Assembly: GCF_018403325.1 (NCBI RefSeq)
Contig: NZ_BOSL01000003.1
Coordinates: 1-64,000, forward strand
DNA length: 64,000 nucleotides
Reading direction: 5' to 3'
Origin: Paenibacillus vini
GTDB lineage: Bacteria > Bacillota > Bacilli > Paenibacillales > Paenibacillaceae
Positions within the stretch are counted from its first letter, which is position 1. Each line of letters starts with the position of its first letter. The notes beneath the pieces were generated by a model that did no database searches, had not been told where the DNA came from, and saw nothing but the letters and a program-made list of their open reading frames with translations. A program made the translations under genes and the position numbers. Shown here in pieces: positions 25,191-34,287 of this stretch.

Positions 25191-28100
25191 AGTTTATTTT
25201 GAAGGCCAGATGGGTCATTGTACTGGTATGGATCGCCGCCGCGGTTTTGCTGTTCATCTCGGCCCCGTCCATGTCGGATCTGGTTCGCGAAAAAGGGGAT
25301 ATTGCTGTTCCGGAAGGCTATTCCTCTTCCACCGCATCAGCGATTCTGAGTGATATTTCGGATGCGAACGGAGGAGAGAAGTCAACGCAAATCGCACTTG
25401 TGTTTCATGCGGATGAAGGGTTGACCGGAGGCGATAAAGACGAGATTGAGCAAGCTCTGGGTACGCTCCGGAACCAAATGGATCAAATCGGCATCGTGTC
25501 GATCACCGATCCGTTCACTACTCCGGAAGCGGCGGACAAAATGATTTCGAAAGACGGAACAACGATTTTGACCTCGTTGTCCGTTAAACACTCGGACCGC
25601 CCGCTGACCGAGGTGGAGCAGGATATCCACAATGCGCTGGATCAGGTCAAAGCCGAGCATTACTTAACGGGACAAGAGCAGATCAACGAGGATATGGTCG
25701 TCAGTTCTGAACAAGGACTGAAAAAATCGGAATATTTTACGGTTATTTTTATTTTATTAATTCTCTTCGTCGTGTTCCGTTCGGTAATCGCCCCGTTTAT
25801 ACCGTTATTGACGGTAGGGATCAGTTATTTGGTATCGCAATCGATCGTCTCGTTTCTGGTTGACGGATTCGATTTTCCGATATCGACGTATACGCAAATC
25901 TTTATGGTCGCCGTCATGTTCGGGATCGGGACCGATTACTGTATACTCCTGATCAGCCGGTTCAAAGAAGAGCTCCAGCATGGGAACGACAAATGGGAAG
26001 CGATTATCCAGACGTACCGGAAAGCCGGGAAAACGGTGTTCTTTTCGGGTCTTGCGGTATTGGTCGGTTTTTCGGCCATCGGATTTTCGCAATTTGTTCT
26101 TTATCGCTCTGCGGTAGCGGTCGCCGTCGGAATCGCAGTGATGCTGATCGCGCTAGTAACGATCGTTCCGTTCTTTATGGCCGTGCTGGGAACGAAGCTG
26201 TTCTGGCCGCTCAGCGGTTCTCTGGAGCATAAAGAAAACCGCTTCTGGGGCGCTATCGGTTCCTTCTCTCTGAAGCGGCCATGGGCCGCTCTGTTGATCG
26301 TTGCGGCGGTTACCGTACCGTTTCTGATCAGCTACAGCGGGAATGTATCGTTTAACAGCATGGAAGAAATCGGGGATGAGTACGAATCGGTTAAGGCGTA
26401 CAATCTGATTTCGAACAGTTTTGAGCCGGGAGAATCTTTGCCGACGCAAATCGTTATTAAACACGACAAGCCCATGGACAATGCGGACTACATGACCCTT
26501 GCGGAGAAAATCAGCCGTGAAGTTACCGGGGTAAACGGCGTCGCCAGTGTACGCAGCATGAGCCGTCCGACGGGTGACGAGGTTAAGGATTTTGCGCTGA
26601 ACAGTCAGGTGAAAACGGTTGGCGAAGGGCTTGGCCAAGGAAATGAGGGCTTGTCCAAAATTAAGAGTGGTCTTGCGGAGGCCAGCGCTTCATTGACCGA
26701 AAATGAGCCGAAGCTGAAGGAAGCGGCGGCAAGCACGGGCAAGCTGGCTGAAGGTACAGGCAAGTTGAAGGACGGAATCGCTGAGCTGCAAACCGGTCTG
26801 TCCGCCATAGAAAAAGGGATTAAAGAAGGTTCTACGGGGGCCGGGGGCTTGAAACAGGGCTTGGGACAGGTGAAAAAGAGCGCCCAGGATTTGGCGGCTG
26901 CTCATGATCAACTGTTGCAGTCCTATAAGCAGATCGGAAGCGGGTTAGGGCAATTTGGCGAAGGCATCGGACAAATCAGTAAACAGTTGGATGCAGCCGC
27001 CCAAAGCCTTTCCGGTCTATCCGCCCGTTTTGCAAGTTTGGAAAATAAATTTCTTGAGCTCGCCTCCGATCCGGACTACTTGACGATCGTTGGCACCGTA
27101 ACGGAGATGGGCAAAGGTTTGCCGCAGATGTCGGCAGGTCTGGGGCAAATGGAAGCTGAATTCGGACGCGTAACCGCCGGTCTGAATCAAGCCAATCAAG
27201 GATATGAGGCTGCCGCAGCAGGAAGCAAACAACTGGCCGGAGGTTTTGATCAGTTAATTAGCGGGTTGACCCAATTAGAAACCGGGTTGGATCAAGCGGC
27301 TGCAGGACAGGGTCAAATCGTCAATAAAATTCCGGAAGTGATAACCGGACTGTCGCAAATCCAAAGCGGGCAGGAGCAAATCCAGAATGGCTTCAGTCAG
27401 TTCTCGGGACAGATCTCCCAACTGACGGATGGATTGGATCAAAGTGTGGATGGCCTGGCACAAGTATCGGGCGGGTTGGATTCAGCCAAAGCATACTTAA
27501 ACGAGGTTGGCGCTGCGGAAGGAGATCTTGCCGGCTGGTATGTACCGGAAGAGGCAATGGAGAACGAACAAATGACCCAAGTGTTCGATATGTATCTCTC
27601 TCCGGATCGCAAAGTCATGAAGCTGGACGTCGTATTCTCCAGCAATCCTTACGGGAACGAAGCGATCAATGAGGTAGAACCGATTCGCTTAGCGGTTGAA
27701 AAGGCGGTCAAAGGAACGGACTTGGAGAAGGCGGAAATCGCTGTCGGGGGCGTATCCAGTACTTTTAACGACCTGAAAACCATTTCCGGTGAAGACTATA
27801 CGCGGACTGTAGTATTGATGTTGGCCGGGATTTTCATTATTCTCGTTCTGCTGCTGCGTTCGCTCGTGATGCCGATCTATCTGATCGCTTCGCTGGTACT
27901 GACCTTCTACGCATCCATGGGTTTTACGGAATGGGTGTTCGTCGATATTTTCAATTATTCGGGAATCAGCTGGGCTACGCCATTCTTCGGTTTTGTTATT
28001 CTGGTCGCGCTCGGTGTGGATTATAGCATCTTCCTTATGGACCGGTTTAATGAAAATAAAGATTGGAACGTGAGCGACGCCATTCTGCATTCGATGCGTA

Positions 28101-28330
28101 ATATGGGGACGGTCATTTTATCCGCCGCCGTTATTTTGGGAGGAACGATGGCGTCCATGTATCCTTCGGGCGTGCTCTCCATGCTGCAAATCGCAACGGT
28201 CGTATTAACGGGACTGGCGTTGTATGCGGTGATCGTGCTTCCGTTCCTGATTCCGGTGATGGTAAAACTGTTCGGACAGTTCAATTGGTGGCCATTCCGC
28301 CGGAACACCGGGCAAAGCGAAAATGGATAA
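25187..28330 (+). CDS. MMPL/RND-family membrane transporter (YdgH-like)
   Basis: 1047 residues in two halves. Each half has an extracytoplasmic loop after its first helix and a five-helix bundle (TM bundles about 175-355 and 880-1035; typical GIGTDYCILLISRFKEEL and LGVDYSIFLMDRFNE motifs with the proton-relay Asp-Tyr). The second ectodomain (about 390-860) includes a very long region of repeated LxxGLxQ-type heptads (residues about 470-760), as in YhgE/Pip-like stalks, probably an elongated helical bundle spanning the wall. It is coupled to the MarR gene by a 4-nt overlap. Likely a drug or lipid exporter. Confidence 0.9.
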   Translation: MKFILKARWVIVLVWIAAAVLLFISAPSMSDLVREKGDIAVPEGYSSSTASAILSDISDANGGEKSTQIALVFHADEGLTGGDKDEIEQALGTLRNQMDQIGIVSITDPFTTPEAADKMISKDGTTILTSLSVKHSDRPLTEVEQDIHNALDQVKAEHYLTGQEQINEDMVVSSEQGLKKSEYFTVIFILLILFVVFRSVIAPFIPLLTVGISYLVSQSIVSFLVDGFDFPISTYTQIFMVAVMFGIGTDYCILLISRFKEELQHGNDKWEAIIQTYRKAGKTVFFSGLAVLVGFSAIGFSQFVLYRSAVAVAVGIAVMLIALVTIVPFFMAVLGTKLFWPLSGSLEHKENRFWGAIGSFSLKRPWAALLIVAAVTVPFLISYSGNVSFNSMEEIGDEYESVKAYNLISNSFEPGESLPTQIVIKHDKPMDNADYMTLAEKISREVTGVNGVASVRSMSRPTGDEVKDFALNSQVKTVGEGLGQGNEGLSKIKSGLAEASASLTENEPKLKEAAASTGKLAEGTGKLKDGIAELQTGLSAIEKGIKEGSTGAGGLKQGLGQVKKSAQDLAAAHDQLLQSYKQIGSGLGQFGEGIGQISKQLDAAAQSLSGLSARFASLENKFLELASDPDYLTIVGTVTEMGKGLPQMSAGLGQMEAEFGRVTAGLNQANQGYEAAAAGSKQLAGGFDQLISGLTQLETGLDQAAAGQGQIVNKIPEVITGLSQIQSGQEQIQNGFSQFSGQISQLTDGLDQSVDGLAQVSGGLDSAKAYLNEVGAAEGDLAGWYVPEEAMENEQMTQVFDMYLSPDRKVMKLDVVFSSNPYGNEAINEVEPIRLAVEKAVKGTDLEKAEIAVGGVSSTFNDLKTISGEDYTRTVVLMLAGIFIILVLLLRSLVMPIYLIASLVLTFYASMGFTEWVFVDIFNYSGISWATPFFGFVILVALGVDYSIFLMDRFNENKDWNVSDAILHSMRNMGTVILSAAVILGGTMASMYPSGVLSMLQIATVVLTGLALYAVIVLPFLIPVMVKLFGQFNWWPFRRNTGQSENG

Positions 28331-28340
28331 TAAATAAGTA

Positions 28341-28390
28341 AAAGAACCGCGGGCTCCAGCCAAAGCAATTGGAGCTCGCGGTTCTTTGTT
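28341..28390 (+). terminator. Terminator of the marR-MMPL operon
   Basis: Arms AAAGAACCGCGGGCTCCA / TGGAGCTCGCGGTTCTTT, loop about 11 nt, then GTTTG. Confidence 0.8.
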
Positions 28391-28406
28391 TGTGATCCGG
28401 GGGTCA

Positions 28407-29081
28407 TTATAATGTCAGTGACTTAAAATAACTGCGAACGGCCCATTTCCGCTCGTGCCGTTTTTTGTATTTCGGCAAGCTGCGGTAAACGGCAAGCGAT
28501 TCATTCAGGGCACTCTTAGCCTCTTCCTTTTGGCCAAGCGAGAGGTAAAGACTTCCGAGCAGGTAGTAGGCTTCGCTGGAGGAGGATTGGATCTCCCCGT
28601 ACTTGGCGGCATAGCCCAGTGCTTTCTGGGGCTCTTTCTCGCGGAATGCAGCTGCCAGGTGCAAATAAGGCTGACCGTATTTTACTCGCTCGTTCAGACT
28701 TAATGCGTGCAGAATTTGGGCTTCTCCTTCTTCAAGACGGCCGAGACCGATTAAAGCGGTGCCAAGATCGTCCCAATATTCAGCGGAAGTCTCAGAATAA
28801 GGCTTCACTTCTTCCAGCAGGTCATAGGCTTCTTTGAATTTCTTTGTGTCCAGCAACAATCTGGCAAGTTCACGTTTGGAAGATACATCGAAATTATTCA
28901 AAGAGAGCTGCTGCCGGAGCTTCGAGATGTTGCGATATCGTTTGAAAGGTTTGGAAATACTGGGGAATACTCCTACAAAGCGCCGGTCCAGGAAGTAAAT
29001 GATGACAAGCAGAACAAGAATGGCGATCAAAGGATTTCCGGTCAGCCACGACAAAAAAATAAAAAGCATTACCTTGCTCAT
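28407..29081 (-). CDS. Membrane-anchored tetratricopeptide repeat protein
   Basis: 224 residues. One or two N-terminal membrane segments (about 4-28, LFIFLSWLTGNPLIAILVLLVIIYFL) are followed by at least three TPR-like units (about 70-205: SKRELARLLLDTKKFKEAYDLLEE; AEYWDDLGTALIGLGRLEEGEAQI; SEAYYLLGSLYLSLGQKEEAKSAL). ATG at 29081 has GGTGGAGG directly upstream. It is probably a cytoplasmic-facing scaffold; partner proteins are unknown. The family is often annotated as hypothetical in Paenibacillus. Confidence 0.82.
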   Translation of the reverse strand: MSKVMLFIFLSWLTGNPLIAILVLLVIIYFLDRRFVGVFPSISKPFKRYRNISKLRQQLSLNNFDVSSKRELARLLLDTKKFKEAYDLLEEVKPYSETSAEYWDDLGTALIGLGRLEEGEAQILHALSLNERVKYGQPYLHLAAAFREKEPQKALGYAAKYGEIQSSSSEAYYLLGSLYLSLGQKEEAKSALNESLAVYRSLPKYKKRHERKWAVRSYFKSLTL

Positions 29082-29252
29082 AGGTTCCTCCACCCGTCAT
29101 AATGATTTCCCATTATACCACAGATGGAGAACTTGGGCAGTTTATAATAGCTGATGGTCTTTTTGGGTATTAATTATAAGGATGATTTACCGAGTACAGG
29201 AAAGCCGCCCTAAAGATAAGGCGGCTGCGTATACTGTATTGGATTTTAGGGG

Positions 29253-29702
29253 TTATTGGTAGCCCCGCAGATGAACGCCGGGTTGATTCTGCATAAATTG
29301 AGTACCGGAGTTCATGGAGCCCGTTGAAAACCCGCCAATTTGACCGGAGTTTCCTTGGCCGAAGCTTTGTCCGCCCAGGGGACGGAGGCCGATGCCTGCG
29401 GAAGTTCTGTACTCCGGGTTGCCATAGTTATTCGATACGGAGTTTATATTTTGTTCGATTTGTCCGGCCAGTTGAACGATATGCTGATATTGCTGCATTG
29501 CTGTTTGATGGCCTTGCAGAGCCATTTGAATCGTGTGGGCGGCTCTTCTTTCTTTGTCCGCAATCTGTTCAAGCTGTGCAGCATTTTGTTGTTCCTGTTC
29601 CAAAAGTTGCTGATACATTGCGGTCGCTTGGCGGGTTTGCTGCTCCAGTTGTTTGATGTGCTGTTCAATTTCCCGAAGTTGCGAAGAAGCTTGATTGTAC
29701 AT
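29253..29702 (-). CDS. Gln-rich coiled-coil protein of unknown function
   Basis: 149 residues. Residues 1-90 form a strongly helical, Gln/Glu-rich coiled coil (LREIEQHIKQLEQQTRQATA). The rest is Gly/Asn/Ser/Gln-rich and low complexity (RPLGGQSFGQGNSGQIGGF). There is no signal peptide or membrane segment. ATG at 29702 follows CAGGAGGG at good spacing. The bipartite layout (coiled coil plus disordered tail) resembles small spore or coat-associated proteins, but that is only an impression. Confidence 0.7.
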   Translation of the reverse strand: MYNQASSQLREIEQHIKQLEQQTRQATAMYQQLLEQEQQNAAQLEQIADKERRAAHTIQMALQGHQTAMQQYQHIVQLAGQIEQNINSVSNNYGNPEYRTSAGIGLRPLGGQSFGQGNSGQIGGFSTGSMNSGTQFMQNQPGVHLRGYQ

Positions 29703-29872
29703 GAAATGAAACCCTCCTGATTAAGTTGTTTTGTAGTTGCGAAACCACAAATTAGGTTGCCCGGCCCAACCGAGGATATGCATGATTTGAGCGCGTGAGA
29801 GCATTAACATTACCAGCTCCGCCAGGTCTAATGCCGGGGAAGAAGTCACTGGAAGGGATAGGTGAGCAAAGA

Positions 29873-30622
29873 ATGTATAAACTGGTGCTTGTCAGACATG
29901 GAGAGAGCGAGTGGAACAAATCCAACCTGTTTACGGGCTGGACGGACGTCGATTTGTCGGAAAAGGGAGTTCAAGAGGCTAAAGAAGCGGGTATTCTGCT
30001 GAAAGAAGAGAAGTTTGTCTTCGACGTTGCGTTTACTTCCTATTTGAAGCGGGCGATTAAGACGCTCTATTTCGTCCTTGATGCGATGAACCTGCTGTGG
30101 ATTCCTACCCACAAAACTTGGCAGCTGAATGAGCGGCATTACGGGGCCCTGCAAGGTTTGAGTAAGTTGACGACGGCGCAGAAATACGGAGAAGAACAGG
30201 TGCTGTTATGGCGCAGGAGCTATGATGTTCTTCCTCCTGCGCTGACCAAGGAAGATGAGCGGTATCCTCGCAATGATGTTAAATACAAGGATGTGCCCGA
30301 TCAGTTTATTCCTTTGTCGGAAAGCCTGAAAGAAACGATTGTCCGGGTGGAGGATTACTGGGAGCGGGAAATCAAGCCGCAAATTCTTGCCGGCAAAAAG
30401 GTGATTATTTCGGCGCATGGGAATAGTTTAAGGGCCTTGATCAAATATTTGGACAATTTAAGCGCTGAGGAAATTATCGACCTTAACATACCGACAGGTA
30501 CTCCGCTCGTTTATACGCTGGATGATCAATTGAAGCCTCTGGAAAAATATTATCTTGGCAGCGAAAGAAGAGTCGAGCACAAAATCGAAAAAGCAGCTGA
30601 TCCCGACAAAATTATGGAGTAG
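29873..30622 (+). CDS. gpmA: 2,3-bisphosphoglycerate-dependent phosphoglycerate mutase
   Basis: 249 residues with the histidine-phosphatase-fold signatures: [10 protein letters not shown] (phospho-His near residue 9), [25 protein letters not shown], and [15 protein letters not shown]. It interconverts 3- and 2-phosphoglycerate in glycolysis. ATG at 29873 has GGTGAG upstream; the open frame to 29795 lacks a better start. It is monocistronic. Confidence 0.95.
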   Translation: MYKLVLVRHGESEWNKSNLFTGWTDVDLSEKGVQEAKEAGILLKEEKFVFDVAFTSYLKRAIKTLYFVLDAMNLLWIPTHKTWQLNERHYGALQGLSKLTTAQKYGEEQVLLWRRSYDVLPPALTKEDERYPRNDVKYKDVPDQFIPLSESLKETIVRVEDYWEREIKPQILAGKKVIISAHGNSLRALIKYLDNLSAEEIIDLNIPTGTPLVYTLDDQLKPLEKYYLGSERRVEHKIEKAADPDKIME

Positions 30623-30691
30623 CGGGATTAAAGGGCGGGATGTCCAAGCGCATCCTGCTCTTTTTTCATAAATTAAAAGGGAGGTGATGAG

Positions 30692-31405
30692 ATGAACAGC
30701 ACAGAATTTATTGCTAGAATAGCTCCCGATGCAATAAGAGACTGGCTTCGGAGCGGCGTGCCGGCTTCCTTGACCATCGCCCAGGCCGCATTGGAGTCGA
30801 ATTGGGGATCCAGCGGACTTACCCAGAAAGCAAACAATTTATTCGGAATAAAAGGAAACGGTCCTGCCGGCAGCATAGTTATGCCGACGACGGAGTATCG
30901 AAACGGATCATATATCAAAATTAATGCCTCGTTCCGGAAATATCATTCCTGGGCGGAATCCGTTGAGGATCATACCCGCCTGTTGCAAAACAAGCGGTAC
31001 GCCGCGGTGTTGCACCGGACAGGCAGGCAAGCGGCATATGCCGTATCGGCGGCAGGGTATGCAACGGATCCTGACTATGTAGCCAAGCTGATCTCTTTGA
31101 TGGATAAGTACAATCTTTATCAATACGATACCCGGGAAGGAGATGAACCGATGACTGCGGAGGAGAAGAAGCAGTTTGAAGCTTTGCAGGATATCGTACG
31201 CAAGCAGGCTGATCGGATCGAGGAGTTGGAAAAAAAGGCAAACACAAAGCTGCCGGACTGGGCCAGGGAGGCTGTTCAAGCCGCTGTTAATTACGACAAA
31301 AAGGAACCGTTGATCAACAATCCGGAGACGGGGGGCTTTGATTTTTATCGTTTAATCACGATCATGCACCGCCGCGGACTGTTCGACAAAAAGAATGCGG
31401 GCTGA
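30692..31405 (+). CDS. GH73 glucosaminidase (FlgJ-like) without signal peptide
   Basis: 237 residues. The N-terminal glucosaminidase domain (about 1-150) has SLTIAQAALESNWGSSGLTQKANNLFGIKG, containing the catalytic Glu, and FRKYHSWAESVEDHTRLL. It cuts the glycan strand of peptidoglycan. Residues about 150-237 form a charged linker (EEKKQFEALQDIVRKQADRIEELEKK) plus a WAREAVQAAVNYDKKEPLINNPE module often seen at the ends of phage-type lysins. There is no export signal, so it looks like a phage-derived endolysin or a spore-lysis enzyme. ATG is preceded by GGGAGGTGATGAG. Confidence 0.87.
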   Translation: MNSTEFIARIAPDAIRDWLRSGVPASLTIAQAALESNWGSSGLTQKANNLFGIKGNGPAGSIVMPTTEYRNGSYIKINASFRKYHSWAESVEDHTRLLQNKRYAAVLHRTGRQAAYAVSAAGYATDPDYVAKLISLMDKYNLYQYDTREGDEPMTAEEKKQFEALQDIVRKQADRIEELEKKANTKLPDWAREAVQAAVNYDKKEPLINNPETGGFDFYRLITIMHRRGLFDKKNAG

Positions 31406-31438
31406 TGCTGGAAGCGCCGCGAAGCATAGAATACGCAA

Positions 31439-31475
31439 TAAGACCCTGCTGGAAAAACAGCAGGGTCTTTGACGC
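31439..31475 (+). terminator. Hairpin after the GH73 gene
   Basis: Arms AAGACCCTGCTG / CAGCAGGGTCTT with a GAAAAA loop. The following T-run is very short (TTTG), so termination may be weak. Confidence 0.55.
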
Positions 31476-31654
31476 TAAATGACGATATTTTAATGTAAAA
31501 GTTACGTTTTTGTAAATTGTTTGTATACTTTATTTTGGAAAAGGCTTATACTTAAGCTATGAGAAACATCATTGCAAGGTTGAAAGAGTATCGTGATGGT
31601 TAAATAAAACCCTCTCTTTCTGCTCAATGATTGCTTTAGAAAGGAGTGTGTTTA

Positions 31655-32050
31655 ATGGAGTCGATGGAGCATTTGAAAGAACGCTACAAATCGCTGGAAG
31701 AGCGACTTCGCCTGTTTATTCTCGTTCATTCCGACATTGAATACGTCCATGGGTCATCAGAATGCGTCGAGGGCGGGGCTTTCGCATGGTCCGAGCTTTC
31801 CGCTGAATCGAAATATATCCAATCGGAACTTTATCACGAATATATATCATTGATCAAGCAATCCAGACAGCATCTCATAAGGGTCGGCAGCGGCTACCTG
31901 GAAACTTACGACCGCAGCTGTGCCGAGGTCAAAACCTACGTAAAACAAGAAAACTTAGTTTGGGGCCCTTCTTTGCAGGACGTATTTAACACTGTAAAGA
32001 AAGAATTGGACCTCCAGCGGGGACTGATCGCTCAGCCCATTTTAATCTAG
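31655..32050 (+). CDS. Hypothetical protein
   Basis: 131 residues, mostly helical, no signal peptide or membrane segment (MESMEHLKERYKSLEERLRL...; WSELSAESKYIQSELYHEYISLIKQSRQHLI). ATG at 31655 has AAAGGAG 8 nt upstream; the frame could begin at a GTG at 31646. No domain recognised. The reading frame has normal codon use and a good ribosome binding site, so I think it is real. Confidence 0.65.
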   Translation: MESMEHLKERYKSLEERLRLFILVHSDIEYVHGSSECVEGGAFAWSELSAESKYIQSELYHEYISLIKQSRQHLIRVGSGYLETYDRSCAEVKTYVKQENLVWGPSLQDVFNTVKKELDLQRGLIAQPILI

Positions 32051-32140
32051 GCGGCAAGTCATCGCAAAGCAATAACCACGTATCAGCACTGTAAGTGGAC
32101 ATCTCCACGAAAACTGAATAATGCTTCTTTTATCGTAAAA

Positions 32141-32168
32141 TCGCCGATCTTACCCCGGCGGTTTTTTT
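32141..32168 (+). terminator. Short terminator-like hairpin
   Basis: CGCCG / CGGCG arms followed by GTTTTTTTGC, about 90 bp after the preceding hypothetical gene. Confidence 0.55.
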
Positions 32169-32319
32169 GCGTTTTATCGACGTATCCTTTATTCCAAATA
32201 ATAATTACCCAATGCAATTGCTTTTAAGCAGTTTTTTTTAAAATTTTAAATAAAATTTTATTGTTTTATTTTTAATAGAGGCGGAAAATAATTGGATTAG
32301 ATGTAGGAATTCGTTTTAA

Positions 32320-32478
32320 AAACGCCTAAGCACAGCATTCGGGGCCAAATTGAAGGAGCTCGAGCAGTTGGGATAAATTCATCGTTACCCGGTCAAAAAT
32401 GAGCGCGGTAAGATCATGTCAAGGGAGATTTATTTATACGAAAGCCATCATTACGTCCATAATCGGGTTTTCCAGTAG
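32320..32478 (+). pseudogene. Decayed fragment of a phage-type helix-turn-helix protein
   Basis: One frame reads STAFGAKLKELEQLG, stop, IHRYPVKNERGKIMSREIYLYE before a final stop at 32478. The stop (TAA at 32374) falls exactly where a Tyr codon is expected in the GYIHRYPVKNERG pattern of replisome-organiser/DnaD-type HTH proteins of phages and mobile elements. Upstream the frame is broken by further stops, with no start or ribosome binding site. The surrounding 32051-32578 stretch is unusually AT-rich and otherwise holds no gene that I can see. Confidence 0.35.
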
Positions 32479-32578
32479 TGTAAAATGCAACACTAATAAT
32501 CAGTTCTGACACAATGCTAGTTAGAACACAGAAAGGGTGATACTATGGGACTACAAAAACATATGGAAGGACTAGCGT

Positions 32579-32788
32579 ATGGCGAACGAGATCAACAAGA
32601 ATTTGGTTAAGTGCAAAGTTTGTAGTGGAATAGTTGCTACAAGTGCTAGAAGATGTCCACATTGTGGAGCAAGGTTAAAAATGCACCCGGTTTTAGGATG
32701 TTTCCTTTGGATAGTAGGATTGATTGTTTTGTTTATTATAGTCATGGTATTCCTGGTTTTATTTATGAATTATCGAAAAATAAGATGA
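32579..32788 (+). CDS. Small zinc-ribbon membrane protein
   Basis: 69 residues. A zinc ribbon (CKVCSGIVATSARRCPHCG, residues 11-29, four Cys) precedes a transmembrane helix (about 40-63, GCFLWIVGLIVLFIIVMVFLVLF). ATG at 32579 has AAGGA 7 nt upstream. A 21-codon ORF starting at 32545 with its own site (GAAAGGGTG) overlaps the first 30 bp in another frame and could couple translation. Homologues of this double arrangement are common in Firmicutes as hypothetical proteins; function unknown. Confidence 0.75.
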   Translation: MANEINKNLVKCKVCSGIVATSARRCPHCGARLKMHPVLGCFLWIVGLIVLFIIVMVFLVLFMNYRKIR

Positions 32789-32792
32789 TCCA

Positions 32793-32822
32793 AAGTCACT
32801 CATTCGAGAGTGGCTTTTTTAT
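32793..32822 (+). terminator. Terminator after the zinc-ribbon gene
   Basis: Arms AGTCACTC / GAGTGGCT (one G-T pair) followed by TTTTTTATTG. Confidence 0.75.
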
Positions 32823-32885
32823 TGTTCAGTGAAGAATCATCGCATATGTTTGAGGTAGTATTGGTGGATTTAGTCATCAATGCAC

Positions 32886-33090
32886 AAAAAAAGGACAAAA
32901 GCCCTCGTAGAATACCACGCTACAAGAGCTTTTGTCCGGGCACCCCTCGCGGGGCGCCCATCATGGGAGAGGAGAAACCGGACGAAGAGCTTATGGGGAA
33001 ACGTAAGTCTTCTCCGCGGTTGTCTACGACATTTGTGATGTCGATAATTCAAGTGTTGTCCGTTCCTTGCGTGTTTATACATCCGCGAAC
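32886..33090 (-). ncRNA. Candidate structured small RNA, minus strand, with strong terminator
   Basis: Reading the minus strand from about 33090 down, four consecutive hairpins occur. They are: CGACAT / ATGTCG (33027-33043); GAAGACTTA / TAAGCTCTTC (32984-33012); GGGCGCCCC / GGGGTGCCC around a GCGA tetraloop (32938-32959); and arms GGACAAAAGC / GCTTTTGTCC (32893-32937) followed by seven T. The terminator's T-run lies only on the minus strand, yet no convincing minus-strand gene lies upstream. A TATAAA -10-like box is near 33082 with a weak -35. It is divergent from rsmD and not a family I recognise. The 5' end is a guess. Confidence 0.5.
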
Positions 33091-33178
33091 CAAAATCTTC
33101 TCGGATTCGATTTTTCAATCTTTACGCGATTATGGTACGATATCGACAGGTATTTAGACATAAAGGATGGTAACTTGC

Positions 33179-33772
33179 ATGAGAGTGATATCGGGCAGCG
33201 CCCGGGGGCGAACGCTGAAAGCGGTCCCCGGCATGGGAACTAGGCCGACGACGGATAAAGTGAAGGAAGCTTTGTTCAGTATGATCGGTCCGTATTTTGA
33301 CGGAGGAGCTGTGCTTGATTTGTTTGCGGGCACAGGCGGTTTAGGAATCGAAGCGCTAAGCCGCGGCATGGACAAGGCTGTGTTCGTCGACTTGGAATAT
33401 AAGAGTATTGAGGTTGTCCGTTCCAATTTAAAAGCGGCCGGACTTGAAGATAAAGCCGAGGTATACAAGAATGACGCCGAAAGAGCTTTGAAAGCACTGG
33501 CTAAGCGGGAAGCGGCGTTTGATCTGGTCTTTCTCGACCCGCCGTACCGGTTGAAACACGTGGACAAGCTGATGGAAACGATGGATAGCCTGAAGTTGCT
33601 GAAGCCGGAAGCAACGATCGTGGTCGAATACGATTCTTCCTTTGAATACCCGGACAGCTTCGGTCCCTTCAAGGAAGTCCGTAAAGCGAAATACGGTGAA
33701 GCGGCCGTCTCCGTCTACAACTATGAACAACAAGAATCAAGCCCGGTCCAGGAACCGGGCAAGGAGGAGTAA
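33179..33772 (+). CDS. rsmD: 16S rRNA (guanine(966)-N(2))-methyltransferase RsmD
   Basis: 197 residues: [32 protein letters not shown], then the SAM-binding [19 protein letters not shown] and the catalytic LDPPY (N6/N2 adenine/guanine type motif IV) near residue 125. It methylates G966 of 16S rRNA during 30S assembly. ATG at 33179 has AAAGGATG upstream; an ATG at 33167 lies inside that site. coaD starts one base after the stop, as in Bacillus ylbH-coaD. Confidence 0.95.
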   Translation: MRVISGSARGRTLKAVPGMGTRPTTDKVKEALFSMIGPYFDGGAVLDLFAGTGGLGIEALSRGMDKAVFVDLEYKSIEVVRSNLKAAGLEDKAEVYKNDAERALKALAKREAAFDLVFLDPPYRLKHVDKLMETMDSLKLLKPEATIVVEYDSSFEYPDSFGPFKEVRKAKYGEAAVSVYNYEQQESSPVQEPGKEE

Positions 33773-33773
33773 C

Positions 33774-34274
33774 ATGGAACACCAGCTCAAAACGCCGCGC
33801 ATTGCGGTATATCCCGGCAGCTTCGATCCGGTGACCAAAGGTCATATGGATATCATTCAGCGCGCTTCCCGCCAGTTTGACAAACTGATTGTGGCGGTGC
33901 TGAACAACCTTAGCAAAAATCCTCTGTTTACCGTAGAGGAGAGAAAAGAATTGCTTGCGACCGTGACGGGGCATTTACCTAACGTAGAAATTGACAGCTT
34001 TCGCGATTTGTTAGTGAATTACATGGATTACAAGCAGGCGCATGTCATCGTGAGAGGGATCCGGTCCGTGACGGATTTTGAGTATGAGCTTCAGCTCGCC
34101 TCGACCAATCATAAGCTGAACAGCGAAGTCGAAACCATATTTATGATGACCAACCCGAAATATTCTTACCTTAGCTCCAGCGTGGTCAAAGAGATTGCCA
34201 GCTTTCACGGGGATGTCGGGGATCTTGTTCCGGCAGAAGTGGAAAAAGCGCTGAAAGCCAAGTTCGTTAAGTAG
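33774..34274 (+). CDS. coaD: Phosphopantetheine adenylyltransferase
   Basis: 166 residues with the nucleotidyltransferase motif [16 protein letters not shown] (HxGH variant KGHM) and [19 protein letters not shown] near the C-terminus. It transfers AMP to 4'-phosphopantetheine, the fourth step of CoA synthesis. ATG at 33774 follows AAGGAGGAG. It is cotranscribed with rsmD and converges on ylbJ with a 13-bp gap. Confidence 0.96.
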   Translation: MEHQLKTPRIAVYPGSFDPVTKGHMDIIQRASRQFDKLIVAVLNNLSKNPLFTVEERKELLATVTGHLPNVEIDSFRDLLVNYMDYKQAHVIVRGIRSVTDFEYELQLASTNHKLNSEVETIFMMTNPKYSYLSSSVVKEIASFHGDVGDLVPAEVEKALKAKFVK

Positions 34275-34287
34275 GGTTCTTGAACCT

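Noticed and set aside
32870-33118. 82-codon minus-strand frame within the RNA candidate
   Set aside because: It has no ribosome binding site, an improbable Arg/His-rich composition, and would read through the terminator hairpin.
33642-33773. N-terminal extension of coaD to 33642
   Set aside because: The extension lies inside rsmD, whereas ATG at 33774 has AAGGAGGAG and gives the normal CoaD length.
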